A stretch of 64,000 nucleotides of DNA from JBFHIZ01 sp041596215 (GTDB taxonomy: Bacteria > Bacillota > Clostridia > Lachnospirales > Lachnospiraceae), in assembly GCA_041596215.1 (NCBI GenBank), contig JBFHIZ010000008.1:9065-73064 (forward strand), read 5' to 3'. Of the stretch, positions 52,190 to 61,453 are shown in pieces (the stretch's first letter is position 1; every line of letters starts with the position of its first letter). The notes under the pieces are model-generated. The model worked only from the letters and a program-made list of their open reading frames with translations, was not told the DNA's origin and did no database searches. A program made the translations under genes and the position numbers.

Positions 52190-53242
52190 TTAAGGAAACA
52201 TAGGTACCAATTCCAATCCTTCTGTTTCTTTTAAACCAAACATAATGTTCATATTTTGAACGGCTTGGCCTGCTGCTCCTTTCACCAAATTATCCATTGC
52301 TCCCATCATAACAATTCTCTTTGTTCTAGGATCAATTTTAAAGTTTACATCCACAAAATTGCTTCCCTTTACCCATCTAGTTTCTGGATATACATCTTTT
52401 GAAAGTACACGAACAAAGTTTTCCCCTTGATAATAAGAGTCATATACTTTTTTAATTTCTTCATAAGTAACCGATTTTTTTAAGGTAGCATATGAAGTTG
52501 CCAAAATCCCACGATTCATTGGTAATAAATGCGGCGTGAAGCTAATCACTATTTCTTCTTCTGCAGCATATCCTAACTGTTCTTCAATTTCCGGGGTATG
52601 TCTATGTGATCCTACCCCATAAGCTTTTCCATTTTCGTTCACTTCGCAATAAAGATTCCCGATTTTTGCTCCTCTTCCAGCACCGGATACTCCACTTTTT
52701 GCATCTACGATTATGGACCTTGGTTCAATCAATCCCTCCTTTAACAGTGGATAAATTGAAAGAATTGTACACGTAGGATAGCATCCCGGATTGGCTAATA
52801 ATTTAGCTTTTTTGATTTGTTCTCGATTAATCTCGCACAAACCATAAATCGCATTTTTAATAAAATCTTTAGCGGGATGTTTTAATTCATACCAAGATTC
52901 ATAGATATTGATATCCTTAATTCGAAAATCTGCACTTAAATCAATAATTTTAACTTGCTCTAATAATGATTCCGAAATAATTTGTGAGCAAAACCCCTGT
53001 GGTGTTGCTGTAAAAATAACATCCACCTCTTTTGCAAGTTCTTCTATTTCCTCTTGCGTTTCTGCATGAATACATTTTGCAGAAATAGTTTGAAAAAAAT
53101 TTCTATATATATCACTAAACTCCTGATTTGCATAAGTTCTTGAACCATACCATACGATATCTACTTCTTTATGATTAACTAAAATACGAATAAGTTCTCC
53201 GCCAGCATAACCAGTAGCACCAATAATTCCTACCTTTATCAT
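52190..53242 (-). CDS. argC: N-acetyl-gamma-glutamyl-phosphate reductase
   Basis: 350 residues. It reduces N-acetylglutamyl phosphate to the semialdehyde. Begins VGIIGATGYAGGELIRIL (NADP site). The catalytic Cys lies in LLANPGCYPTCTILSIYPL, then SGVSGAGRGAK and RHTPEIEEQLG, with conserved His. Normal length. The ATG follows a GGAGG site. First gene of the arginine group on the minus strand, divergent from argG. The stretch between the two carries ArgR-like sites, so arginine repression of both is expected. Confidence 0.96.
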   Translation of the reverse strand: MIKVGIIGATGYAGGELIRILVNHKEVDIVWYGSRTYANQEFSDIYRNFFQTISAKCIHAETQEEIEELAKEVDVIFTATPQGFCSQIISESLLEQVKIIDLSADFRIKDINIYESWYELKHPAKDFIKNAIYGLCEINREQIKKAKLLANPGCYPTCTILSIYPLLKEGLIEPRSIIVDAKSGVSGAGRGAKIGNLYCEVNENGKAYGVGSHRHTPEIEEQLGYAAEEEIVISFTPHLLPMNRGILATSYATLKKSVTYEEIKKVYDSYYQGENFVRVLSKDVYPETRWVKGSNFVDVNFKIDPRTKRIVMMGAMDNLVKGAAGQAVQNMNIMFGLKETEGLELVPMFP

Positions 53243-53318
53243 AACTTTCCTCCCTTATCTTCTTCTATATAAAATGCTCTCACGGGTAATTATACATTGT
53301 TTTAAACAAAATGCAACC

Positions 53319-53378
53319 TTTTATTCATAAAATATGTGTTTTTATGCATTATATTCATGCAAATGTATATTTATGCTA
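53319..53378. promoter_or_regulatory. Putative ArgR operator cluster between argC and argG
   Basis: ATTCAT-type half sites at 53322-53327 and 53352-53359 (ATATTCATGC) and TATGCAT/TTTATGC at about 53343 and 53370 form a spaced series resembling the ARG box (TNTGAATWWWWATTCANW). Single sites are imperfect; the clustering at the divergent arg promoters is the support. Confidence 0.55.
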
Positions 53379-53386
53379 ATCTACTC

Positions 53387-53415
53387 TTGCTTTTTCTTAA
53401 TTTCTGTTGTATATT
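53387..53415 (+). promoter_or_regulatory. Promoter of argG
   Basis: TTGCTT (53387-53392) and TATATT (53410-53415) with exactly 17 bases between, 44 bases before the argG start. It lies directly beside the ArgR-like sites. Confidence 0.65.
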
Positions 53416-53458
53416 AAGTGCATAGTAAAAAACAAACAAAAAATTGGAGGCATTTATT

Positions 53459-54679
53459 ATGAAAGAAAAAGTTATTTTAGCATATTCTGGTGGATTAGAC
53501 ACGACTGCTATCATCCCATGGTTAAAAGAAAATTTTGATTACGATGTGGTTTGTGTATGTATTGACTGTGGACAAGAAGAAGAATTAGATGGTTTAAAAG
53601 AACGTGCAAAACTTAGTGGCGCTACAAAATTATATATTGAAGATGTCATCGATGAGTTCTGTGATGAATACATCGTACCTTGTGTTCAAGCAAATGCAAT
53701 CTACGAAAACAAATATTTACTCGGAACATCTATGGCACGACCTCTTATTTCCAAACGCCTTGTAGAAATCGCAAGAAAAGAAAAAGCTACTGCTATTTGT
53801 CATGGAGCAACCGGTAAAGGAAATGACCAAATTCGTTTTGAACTTGGAATTAAAGCTCTTGCCCCAGACTTAAAAATCATTGCTGCATGGAGAAATGATT
53901 TATGGAACATGAATTCTAGAGAAGATGAAATTGATTATTGTAAAGAACATGGAATTGATCTTCCTTTTACTGCATCCACAAGCTATAGTCGTGATCGTAA
54001 CATCTGGCACATTAGCCATGAAGGCTTAGAATTAGAAGACCCCTCACAAGAACCAAATTTTGATCATTTATTAGTTTTAGGAAGTACCCCTGAAAAAGCT
54101 CCTGACGAAGGAGAATATGTGACTATGACCTTTGAATCCGGCGTTCCTAAAAGCGTAAATGGGAAAGAAATGAAAGTTTCTGATATCATTCGTACTTTGA
54201 ATAAATTAGGTGGAAAACATGGAATCGGTATTGTTGATATTGTTGAAAATCGAGTAGTTGGTATGAAATCTCGAGGTGTTTATGAAACTCCTGGTGGTAC
54301 CATACTAATGGAAGCACATCAACAATTAGAAGAATTAATTTTAGATAAAGATACCTATGAAGTGAAAAAAAATATGGGAAATAAATTAGCAGACATCGTT
54401 TATGAAGGCAAATGGTTCACACCACTTTGCGATGCAACCATTGCTTTTATTACCTCCACACAAAAATATGTGACTGGCGAAGTAAAATTCAAACTTTATA
54501 AAGGAAATATCATAAAAGCAGGTACCACTTCTCCATATTCATTGTATAATGAAAGTATCGCATCCTTTGAAACAGGTGATTTATATGATCATCATGATGC
54601 AGAAGGATTTATTAATCTCTTTGGCTTATCTTGCAAAGTGCGCGCAATGAAAATGCAAGAAGTAGAGAATAATAAATAG
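53459..54679 (+). CDS. argG: Argininosuccinate synthase
   Basis: 406 residues. It joins citrulline and aspartate with ATP. Seen: the PP-loop AYSGGLDTTAIIPWL, CHGATGKGNDQIRFELG, EDPSQEPN near the middle and ETPGGTILMEAH. The frame is open to a start at 53444, but GGAGG lies within that stretch, 8 bases before the ATG at 53459, which I use. Single gene or with DUF1294 downstream (gap 16 bases). argH is not beside it, and argF and carAB are also absent from the window. Confidence 0.97.
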   Translation: MKEKVILAYSGGLDTTAIIPWLKENFDYDVVCVCIDCGQEEELDGLKERAKLSGATKLYIEDVIDEFCDEYIVPCVQANAIYENKYLLGTSMARPLISKRLVEIARKEKATAICHGATGKGNDQIRFELGIKALAPDLKIIAAWRNDLWNMNSREDEIDYCKEHGIDLPFTASTSYSRDRNIWHISHEGLELEDPSQEPNFDHLLVLGSTPEKAPDEGEYVTMTFESGVPKSVNGKEMKVSDIIRTLNKLGGKHGIGIVDIVENRVVGMKSRGVYETPGGTILMEAHQQLEELILDKDTYEVKKNMGNKLADIVYEGKWFTPLCDATIAFITSTQKYVTGEVKFKLYKGNIIKAGTTSPYSLYNESIASFETGDLYDHHDAEGFINLFGLSCKVRAMKMQEVENNK

Positions 54680-54695
54680 AAAGAGAGATTCTTAT

Positions 54696-54989
54696 ATGAA
54701 TGCAATCCTTGCAATAACTGGCTATTTTTTAATACTAAACATACTTACTTTTTTTATGATGGGCAATGATAAAAGAAAAGCCAAGAAACATCTTTGGCGT
54801 ACACCAGAACTTAATTTTTTTATTTTTTCCATTCTCGGTGGAAGTCTTGGTACCATATTTGGTATGTATTTTTTCCGACACAAAACAAGAAAATGGTATT
54901 TTCGTTTTGGATTACCCAGCATTTTAATTATACAAGTTATCATAGCCGCTTTATTATTTGCTTCACCTATAGAATTTATTTTCATGTAA
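54696..54989 (+). CDS. DUF1294 small membrane protein
   Basis: 97 residues with three membrane segments (about 3-22, 40-58 and 75-95). The pattern MGNDKRKAKKHLWRTPELNF (DKxxAxxxxWRxPE) and GGSLGTIFGMYFFRHKTRKWYF fits DUF1294. Function unknown; the family is widespread beside unrelated genes. It shares the argG transcript. The ATG follows AGAGAG. A strong terminator follows 5 bases after the stop. Confidence 0.9.
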   Translation: MNAILAITGYFLILNILTFFMMGNDKRKAKKHLWRTPELNFFIFSILGGSLGTIFGMYFFRHKTRKWYFRFGLPSILIIQVIIAALLFASPIEFIFM

Positions 54990-54993
54990 TAAA

Positions 54994-55022
54994 AAAAACT
55001 GAGACAATATGCCTCAGTTTTT
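54994..55022. terminator. Bidirectional terminator
   Basis: AAAACTGAG and CTCAGTTTT stem around a loop containing CAATATG, with A and T runs on both sides, between the DUF1294 gene and the convergent DegV gene. Confidence 0.88.
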
Positions 55023-55029
55023 TTATCTA

Positions 55030-55869
55030 TTAAACAGTCACAATCAATCCACCATCATTTGCATATGTCGAACTAAGTCCCGCCATATCAATAACAAAAA
55101 TTTCTGCATCTTTTGCTTTTTCATGGATCATTACTTTTAATTTCTCTGCTCGCTCCACACAATTACAATGTGAAATAATCACTCTTTTCTTTGTACTACG
55201 TTCAACTTTTGCAACATTTTCTGCAATTTTTTGCATCCCTTTACGAATACCTAATGCTTGTGCAATTTGCTCAATTTTACCATCTTTATTCGCCGTCATA
55301 ATTGGTTTAATATTTAATGTACTTGCTACCATTGCTTTTAAATTAGAGAGGCGTCCATTTTTACGTAATGTTTCTAAATTATCTAAAATAAAGAATAATT
55401 TCATTTCATTCCGAAAATGTTCCACTTTTTCTACGATTTTTTCAAAGGTTAATCCTTTTTCTTCTAGTTCGATAATCTTCCACAAAATCTGTGTTTCTCC
55501 AACGGATGCCGCTTTCGAATCAAATATATGAATGTTTTTATCCGGATGTTCCTCTTCAAACATGTTTTTTGCTAAACATGCACTATTATAACTTCCACTT
55601 AATTCTGAAGAAATAGTAACTCCATAAACTCTCTTTGCTTCTGGTTCTTCATACGCATTTAAAAAGCGTTCTGGAGAAGGACATGATGTTTTCGCACATG
55701 TTGGAGAATCTGCTATAATTTGTAATAATTTTTTTTGTTCCAATGTCTCATCATCTAAAATTCGATTCCCTCCAACCTCAATTTCAAATGGTACATGTTC
55801 CATATTCGCTCTTGCTATTAACCCCTCTGGTATTTCACAGCTACTATCTACTACAATTTTATAATCCAT
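55030..55869 (-). CDS. DegV family fatty-acid-binding protein
   Basis: 279 residues. MDYKIVVDSSCEIPEGLIA is the DegV start. Then come CAKTSCPSPERFLNAYE, VTISSELSGSYNSACLAKNM and the C-terminal DNLETLRKNGRLSNLKAMVA. DegV proteins bind a fatty acid and, as FakB, present it to the kinase FakA for phospholipid synthesis. No fakA lies near. The ATG at 55869 follows GGAGATT. Single gene, ending close to the shared terminator. Bound fatty acid cannot be read from sequence. Confidence 0.92.
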   Translation of the reverse strand: MDYKIVVDSSCEIPEGLIARANMEHVPFEIEVGGNRILDDETLEQKKLLQIIADSPTCAKTSCPSPERFLNAYEEPEAKRVYGVTISSELSGSYNSACLAKNMFEEEHPDKNIHIFDSKAASVGETQILWKIIELEEKGLTFEKIVEKVEHFRNEMKLFFILDNLETLRKNGRLSNLKAMVASTLNIKPIMTANKDGKIEQIAQALGIRKGMQKIAENVAKVERSTKKRVIISHCNCVERAEKLKVMIHEKAKDAEIFVIDMAGLSSTYANDGGLIVTV

Positions 55870-56132
55870 ACTAATCTCCTTCCATATACGAAAACCATAA
55901 CTATTTTATACTTTTTTTATAAAGTTTTGTTTCTTTTTCTCTTATTTTAGTTTTTGTTAATCGTTTGTTGCGTTTTGCTTAATCACATTACATAGTTTTC
56001 TTAACTACATATAAATCTTAGCATATTTCTTTTACCTTGTAAAGCCTTTTTCTTTATATATTATTTTTCAATTTACAAATATCCCTTTTCCACGTATACT
56101 TTTATCATACATCATATTTAGAAAGGTAGCCT

Positions 56133-56609
56133 ATGTTACAATTAAAAATTATATCAAACCGTGATTTCATCAAACAATTATTTTTATCCGATGCCTTTGA
56201 TTCTTTCTTATTAGAAGAAGCTACCATTACCATGGCAAACACCTTCTATATTGAGGGCCGAATTCACAAAAACTTTTATTCCGAAGAAGAGTATGCACAA
56301 GATGCCTTATTAACGAAAGAATTTAAAACTTGGAAAAGTCTAAGATCTATATGTTTTGATTTGATTAAAGGAAAAAAACCACCCTTATCTTTTAAAATTG
56401 TTCTGCATTATGCCTTTATGGAAGAATTTACACTTCCAAATGTCAAGTCATTTGTACTTACCATTCGATTTGATGGTTCCTTTGTTTACTTAACAACAGG
56501 CATCTCTTTTCACACATTTGAAATGGATAAAACGCCTGAACAAATTTGGGACCATTATCTTTTAAATATACTTTCACAAAAAGAAATAACCTATGAATTA
56601 GATTCATAG
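56133..56609 (+). CDS. DUF5721 family protein
   Basis: 158 residues. MLQLKIISNRDFIKQLFLSD and later FDSFLLEEATITMANTFYIE, with a mid WKSLRSICFDLIKGKKPPLSFKIVL, match the DUF5721 pattern of Lachnospiraceae. Soluble; no signal peptide. Function unknown. The ATG follows AAAGGTAG. Its last six bases overlap the convergent EamA gene, and a terminator hairpin spans both stop codons. Confidence 0.82.
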   Translation: MLQLKIISNRDFIKQLFLSDAFDSFLLEEATITMANTFYIEGRIHKNFYSEEEYAQDALLTKEFKTWKSLRSICFDLIKGKKPPLSFKIVLHYAFMEEFTLPNVKSFVLTIRFDGSFVYLTTGISFHTFEMDKTPEQIWDHYLLNILSQKEITYELDS

Positions 56610-56618
56610 GTTGTTTTT
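56589..56618 (+). terminator. Terminator formed across the DUF5721 stop codon
   Basis: AACCTATGAA and TTCATAGGTT pair around a five-base loop, followed by GTTTTT. The stem contains the end of both convergent genes, so coding and termination signals overlap. Confidence 0.8.
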
Positions 56619-57554
56619 CAATTTATTTTTCTTTTTTATAAAAAACGTCGCAGGAATTTGCGCCAATATCATCGCTGCAAACATTAGCATAGCACCAGAT
56701 ATTTCTCTTCCATTCATCGTTTGATCAAGAATAATCCAGGCCGCAAATGCCGATGTAACCGATTCCATACTTAAAATCAAAGATGTTGTTGTTGGTTCCA
56801 CATGCTTTTGCGCTACAATTTGGAGTGTGTATGCAATACCACATGCCATAATTCCCGCATATAACACAGCAATTCTTCCTGCATAAATATCTGCAAATGT
56901 TGGATTTTCAAATACGAATGCGAAAACAAGGGATATCAATCCTGCCACAAAAAATTGAATCGCAGAAATCACGACAGGAAATCCTTTTGGTGAAAAATAA
57001 GAAATCACTAAAATATGAATCGCATAGCAAAGTGCACTTATCAATAATAACTGATCTGCTACAGAAAATCCGGTCCATTGTCCTGATGGAATACATAAAA
57101 AATACAATCCCACCATTCCCATCATAACACTAACCGTTACTAATTTTGTTGTTTTTCTATGAAAAAACACACCAAGAATTGGCACAAAAATAATATAAAG
57201 TGCCGTAATAAATCCAGTTTTTCCCACACTGGTAAATTGTATCGCATATTGTTGAAGTGCCGTTGCCAAACATAAAATAACTCCACATAGAATCCCGCCA
57301 ATAATTGTATGTTTTACTACATATGCTTCATTCGTAGGATTTATTTCTGTCTTTTCAAATCTATTTTTACGACTCTTTCTTACTAATATAATACAGACTG
57401 GCGTTAGCACGATACTCCCTAAAAAGAATCTAGAGAAACTAAATGTAAAGGGTCTCATGTAATCCATTCCAACCCGTTGTGCCACAAATGCAACTCCCCA
57501 AACAAGAGCTGCTATTAACAATAAGAAACCATATAATAATCTTTTTTTATCCAT
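56604..57554 (-). CDS. EamA-family (DMT) transporter
   Basis: 316 residues, ten membrane segments in two repeats of five, the usual DMT layout. ALVWGVAFVAQRVGMDYMRP at the N-terminus and QFTSVGKTGFITALYIIFVP mark the first EamA domain. The second has EPTTTSLILSMESVTSAFAAW. Possible substrates are amino acids or other metabolites, usually exported. The start ATG at 57554 has no strong site, but the frame and start agree with the family. Its 3' end overlaps the DUF5721 gene by six bases. The RidA gene lies upstream with a gap of 17 bases. Confidence 0.9.
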   Translation of the reverse strand: MDKKRLLYGFLLLIAALVWGVAFVAQRVGMDYMRPFTFSFSRFFLGSIVLTPVCIILVRKSRKNRFEKTEINPTNEAYVVKHTIIGGILCGVILCLATALQQYAIQFTSVGKTGFITALYIIFVPILGVFFHRKTTKLVTVSVMMGMVGLYFLCIPSGQWTGFSVADQLLLISALCYAIHILVISYFSPKGFPVVISAIQFFVAGLISLVFAFVFENPTFADIYAGRIAVLYAGIMACGIAYTLQIVAQKHVEPTTTSLILSMESVTSAFAAWIILDQTMNGREISGAMLMFAAMILAQIPATFFIKKKNKLKNNL

Positions 57555-57571
57555 TTGTTCTTAGCTTCTTA

Positions 57572-57949
57572 TTATTTTAAGTAAGCAATAACCTCCACTT
57601 CACATAATACATTTTTAGGTAATTGTTTTACCGCCACACAACCTCTAGCTGGTTTTTCTGTAAAATATTTACCATATACTTCATTAAATTTAGCGAAATC
57701 TCCCATGTCAGCTAAAAAACATGCGGTTTTCACTGCTTCTAAATAAGTAACTCCCGCTTCTTTTAATATTGCTCCTATATTTTTCATTACTTGTTCCGTC
57801 TGCTCTGTAATTGTAGCACCTTTTATTTCTCCAGTTTCTGGATCAATTGGAATTTGTCCTGATACATATAAAAAATCTCCCGCAATAATTGCTTGTGAAT
57901 AAGGTCCAATTGCAGCTGGTGCATTTTTTGTACTAATTTTTTTTAACAT
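57572..57949 (-). CDS. RidA family reactive-intermediate deaminase
   Basis: 125 residues, full RidA/YjgF fold. MLKKISTKNAPAAIGPYSQA, FLYVSGQIPIDPETGEI, then PARGCVAVKQLPKNVLCEVE with the Arg that binds the substrate carboxylate. It hydrolyses reactive enamine or imine intermediates made by PLP enzymes such as threonine dehydratase. GGAGA precedes the ATG. It lies between a small unknown gene and the EamA gene. Confidence 0.95.
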   Translation of the reverse strand: MLKKISTKNAPAAIGPYSQAIIAGDFLYVSGQIPIDPETGEIKGATITEQTEQVMKNIGAILKEAGVTYLEAVKTACFLADMGDFAKFNEVYGKYFTEKPARGCVAVKQLPKNVLCEVEVIAYLK

Positions 57950-57962
57950 CTTATCTTCTCCT

Positions 57963-58199
57963 TTATGTTTCTTCTGAAAATGAAACTGTTACATAAAATC
58001 CTCTTTCATTTTCTTTTATATCTTTTACCGTTCCCTCTCGCTGCAATAATCGTTCATGAAAAGAATAATTTCCTGACATTGCAAGTGATGGTTCAATAAT
58101 ATAATAATAATTACTTGGTAAAATACCTTCACTTATTTTAACGTTATCTCCAATATTTAGCAAGCCCGAACGTTCCATTTTAAATTCCATTGTTTTCAT
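57963..58199 (-). CDS. Small protein, unknown
   Basis: 78 residues. Begins MKTMEFKMERSGLLNIGDNV and contains ISEGILPSNYYYIIEPSLAM and a C-terminal GTVKDIKENERGFYVTVSFS, which looks like a small beta barrel. No family recognised. It precedes RidA with 13 bases between; the two are probably one transcript. The ATG at 58199 has AAGAG-like bases upstream. A later ATG (58190) is possible. Confidence 0.7.
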   Translation of the reverse strand: MKTMEFKMERSGLLNIGDNVKISEGILPSNYYYIIEPSLAMSGNYSFHERLLQREGTVKDIKENERGFYVTVSFSEET

Positions 58200-58291
58200 C
58201 TATTTTCTCTTTCTTAACTTTCATTTTCTTTTACAATTCTATTTACGTCACTTCTGATAGCAAAAAACTCTTCCTATATAACAGAAAGTAA

Positions 58292-58325
58292 GCGGTGGGA
58301 TACATTTAACCTGTTATTCCCCCGC
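58292..58325 (-). terminator. Possible terminator after the GGDEF gene
   Basis: On the minus strand a G-rich strand GCGGGGGAATA can pair with TATCCCACCGC (mismatched stem). Read downstream it continues into a moderately T-rich stretch. It lies shortly after the stop at 58333. Weak T-run, so modest confidence. Confidence 0.45.
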
Positions 58326-58332
58326 TCTCTTT

Positions 58333-60018
58333 CTATCGCATTTCCGTTCTTTTTTGTTTAATCTTGTTTTGTTCTTTGTTTTTATACATTTCTGCATCAG
58401 CAATACTAATAGCTGCATCAATTCCTATATCTTTCATTTCACTTACACCCATTGCAATACGTAATGAGATTTCATATTCATGGGAAAACTCGGTCAATTT
58501 TTTCTCACATTCTTGTGATTTTTTTATTGCCTGTTCTTTGTTTAGCAAGGATAAAAACAAGCAAAATTCGTCGCCTCCAATTCGGAAACCTTCTCCATAT
58601 GCATCAAACGTATCTAAGATTACTTGGCCAACTGTTGCAATTGCTACATCACCCATCTCATGTCCATATTCATCATTGATGATTTTCAAATCATTGATAT
58701 CTATCATTAATACGGTTAAAGAAGTTTTTGTATTTGCTTTTCTAATTTCTTTTTTCCGTTCCTCAAATCGTAACCGATTCCCTAGTTTCGTAAGTGCATC
58801 CGTATGTGCTACCTGCTTCCAAAACTCCTGTTCCATAGAAATTTCATGATCGTTTACCGCTCTTTTCAAAGTATAATATCCAATCAGTAACATAAATGCG
58901 AAGATACCAACCTTTACAAAAACAACATCATCCAAAATTTCTTTAAATACATATTTATTAATAATATCAATAAGCCCAAAAAATGCAAAAACAACTCCTG
59001 CAATTATAATATCTTTATCATCTCGATATCTGGTTCCTTTTATTCTTCGAATTCCCTCTATCAAAAAAGCAATAATCTCAGCTAAAAATGCACAATGTAT
59101 AATCCAAACGCTATTAACATATTGATACCCCGCAAATATTTGCAGTCCATGAAAAGCCAAAAAACAAATTACGGTTATATAAAAAGCAATTTTTGTCGAC
59201 AAACTATTTTGAAATAATTTATACTGTAACAATAACTCACATATAAGAATTGGCAGCAAAGAGAAAAGAACAAAGAGAAGTGTGTAACTTACTGGAAGAA
59301 TCCCCCATACCAATTGAATAATTTGAGACTCTAACAATATCCATACCGAAGACATTGCAGAAAGCGATCCAATAATACATAACTTTCTTCGAGACAGTTT
59401 TTCCGGAAAAATTCCACATATTACTATATATAAAATACCTAATATAAATAGAGGAATAGCAACAATCAAAGACATCGTTGCATTATTTATAATCATATAT
59501 AACATACTGACTTTAGGCCCTATATACATTCCTCGAAACAGTCCTTGATACGGATCAATAGAACAAATCAACTCTACCTTTAACACATCCCCTGGTAAAA
59601 TCGTAGTTTGCGGTCGAATCACATGCCACGCACTTGCCGGTATAATTTTATTGAATGTTTTCTGCTCTTCTCCATAATCTAGTACACATACATCATTTAT
59701 ATATACTTTAATGCATTGAAAAGAAGACCGCAACATAATTGCATTTGAAATAGGATACTCTTTCTCAAAAACAGTCGTAAAGGTTACCGTTTCTCCAACT
59801 GGGGTATCTAATACCACTGGACATATCACATCTTCATCCACAGCACTTGATTTCGCATGAAATTCTACGATTTCTTCTAGGTGTTCATCATTAAAAAACA
59901 TGTTTTCTGCTTCTGTATAAGTTGCCATAGCTATAATATATGCTACACCTAACCCTATTAAAGCAAAAAGAAAAAAATGATGAATCGTTACTTTTCTTTT
60001 TTTATTTTTTTCCCTCAT
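58333..60018 (-). CDS. Membrane GGDEF protein (diguanylate cyclase with extracytoplasmic sensor)
   Basis: 561 residues. One N-terminal membrane segment (about 15-30) precedes an extracytoplasmic beta-rich region to about 170 (INDVCVLDYGEEQKTFNKII). Seven or so membrane segments follow, resembling 7TMR-DISM receptors, then a GGDEF domain from about 400 with DALTKLGNRLRFEERK, INDEYGHEMGDVAI and RIGGDEFCLF. The active-site motif is intact. The inhibitory RxxD site expected just before it is not seen (sequence there is DAYGEGF). No EAL domain. It probably makes cyclic di-GMP in response to an outside signal. The zinc-ribbon TPR gene lies directly upstream (14-base gap). Confidence 0.92.
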   Translation of the reverse strand: MREKNKKRKVTIHHFFLFALIGLGVAYIIAMATYTEAENMFFNDEHLEEIVEFHAKSSAVDEDVICPVVLDTPVGETVTFTTVFEKEYPISNAIMLRSSFQCIKVYINDVCVLDYGEEQKTFNKIIPASAWHVIRPQTTILPGDVLKVELICSIDPYQGLFRGMYIGPKVSMLYMIINNATMSLIVAIPLFILGILYIVICGIFPEKLSRRKLCIIGSLSAMSSVWILLESQIIQLVWGILPVSYTLLFVLFSLLPILICELLLQYKLFQNSLSTKIAFYITVICFLAFHGLQIFAGYQYVNSVWIIHCAFLAEIIAFLIEGIRRIKGTRYRDDKDIIIAGVVFAFFGLIDIINKYVFKEILDDVVFVKVGIFAFMLLIGYYTLKRAVNDHEISMEQEFWKQVAHTDALTKLGNRLRFEERKKEIRKANTKTSLTVLMIDINDLKIINDEYGHEMGDVAIATVGQVILDTFDAYGEGFRIGGDEFCLFLSLLNKEQAIKKSQECEKKLTEFSHEYEISLRIAMGVSEMKDIGIDAAISIADAEMYKNKEQNKIKQKRTEMR

Positions 60019-60032
60019 AATAAGTTCCTGTC

Positions 60033-61442
60033 TTATTCCAGACTATCTAAATAATCTTGTGCTTTACTTGCAACTCTGTATTCCGAAAATTTTTCTACCA
60101 CTTCCTTATAAATCTCTGTCGCACGTTCTGTATTTCCATTCATATCATAAGCATTCCCCAAATTAAATAAGGCATCTGCATTTTTATCATTAAATTTATA
60201 TGCCTTTGTAAAATAAGTGATTGCCGTTTCATAATCTTCATTTTCATAAGCACGATTACCTTGACTATAATATTCATTCGATGCGTCAGCACCAACAAAT
60301 GACACCAATTGTTCATATAACAAAATAAATGCCTCAGAAGCTTCCGTTTCTAAAAAAGAAGCATCCACTTGGTCTAAATAATCTGCTGTTTCTAAATAAT
60401 TAGAAGAATCTGTCATATACTCAATTGCTGCTAAAAGTATCTGATCATTCGCTCTTAATTTACCATCTGTTCCTATATAGTTTCCTAATTCATCTTCCAA
60501 ATTCATGTTTTCTGCCTGTAAAGATTCTACCTGTTGCTGTAATTCTGCAATTTCTGAAGTTTTCATTGCTAATGTTTCACCAATAACCTTAACTTCATTA
60601 TTTGCTTCTTGTTTTGCACTACTAATTTGTGCTGGTAAAATCAAGAAAAACACAAGCGCAAGCCCAATACATATCCCTGTTGCAAATGCAAAAATAATAG
60701 AAGATGCCCCTTTTTCACGTTCATTTAATGGCTGAATAATCACCTCATTACCACTTTGATATTTTACAACATCTTCCACGGTGTGAATTTTTTTTCTTTT
60801 CTTTTGTACATCTCGGTCTTCTGGTAAGGTTGTAATATTCTCAATTTCTTTTTTATATCTTAGAGCCATTGTATTATTCAAATCAATTGCAAGCGCTCTT
60901 TCTACTTCATTTCTGGCTTTATCCCATTCTTCCGCATGAATATATAATAAAGCAAGCAATAGATGTGCTTTTAAGTAATTTCCATTCATAGATAACACTT
61001 TTTTTAATTGAATAATCCCCAAGTCTTCACTATCTTGCTGACAATAAAGCAATGCTTGATTATATTTACGAATCATTTGCGCAAACAATTCTAATTTTGA
61101 TTGGTCTTTTTGTATCTTATCCAAATAGTCGTTTGCTATATTTTTTTCTCCTCGAATATTTTTGCTAATCACCCATTCAGAAAGAGCTGTTACAATTTCA
61201 CCCATTTCATAATAAATCAAACCCAATAAATTTCTTGCTTCCACATGATTTTTATTAAATTTCAAACTTTGATGTAAGCTGATGATTGCTCCAGATAGAT
61301 TTCGAACATTTGCCTGTTCTAATCCGTTATTATAATATGCATTTGACATATATATTGCTTTTTTATAACGAGAAACGTCTGTCCCACATCTCGTACAAAA
61401 GTCCTTTTCAGAGAGGACACCTCCACAATTATAGCAATTCAT
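60033..61442 (-). CDS. Zinc-ribbon and TPR membrane protein
   Basis: 469 residues. A short N-terminal zinc ribbon (CYNCGGVLSEKDFCTRCG) is followed by TPR repeats (about 30-200: AIISLHQSLKFNKNHVEARN, LKAHLLLALLYIHAEEWDKA). One membrane segment follows (about 250-275, SSIIFAFATGICIGLALVFF), then a coiled coil, then a second set of TPR repeats outside (about 380-460, YETAITYFTKAYKFNDKNAD, LFNLGNAYDMNGNTERATEI). Such proteins usually scaffold others; no enzymatic part seen. Ribosome site and start ATG at 61442 are acceptable. It lies between the 49-residue gene and the GGDEF gene. Confidence 0.88.
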   Translation of the reverse strand: MNCYNCGGVLSEKDFCTRCGTDVSRYKKAIYMSNAYYNNGLEQANVRNLSGAIISLHQSLKFNKNHVEARNLLGLIYYEMGEIVTALSEWVISKNIRGEKNIANDYLDKIQKDQSKLELFAQMIRKYNQALLYCQQDSEDLGIIQLKKVLSMNGNYLKAHLLLALLYIHAEEWDKARNEVERALAIDLNNTMALRYKKEIENITTLPEDRDVQKKRKKIHTVEDVVKYQSGNEVIIQPLNEREKGASSIIFAFATGICIGLALVFFLILPAQISSAKQEANNEVKVIGETLAMKTSEIAELQQQVESLQAENMNLEDELGNYIGTDGKLRANDQILLAAIEYMTDSSNYLETADYLDQVDASFLETEASEAFILLYEQLVSFVGADASNEYYSQGNRAYENEDYETAITYFTKAYKFNDKNADALFNLGNAYDMNGNTERATEIYKEVVEKFSEYRVASKAQDYLDSLE

Positions 61443-61453
61443 AACTTCATCCC

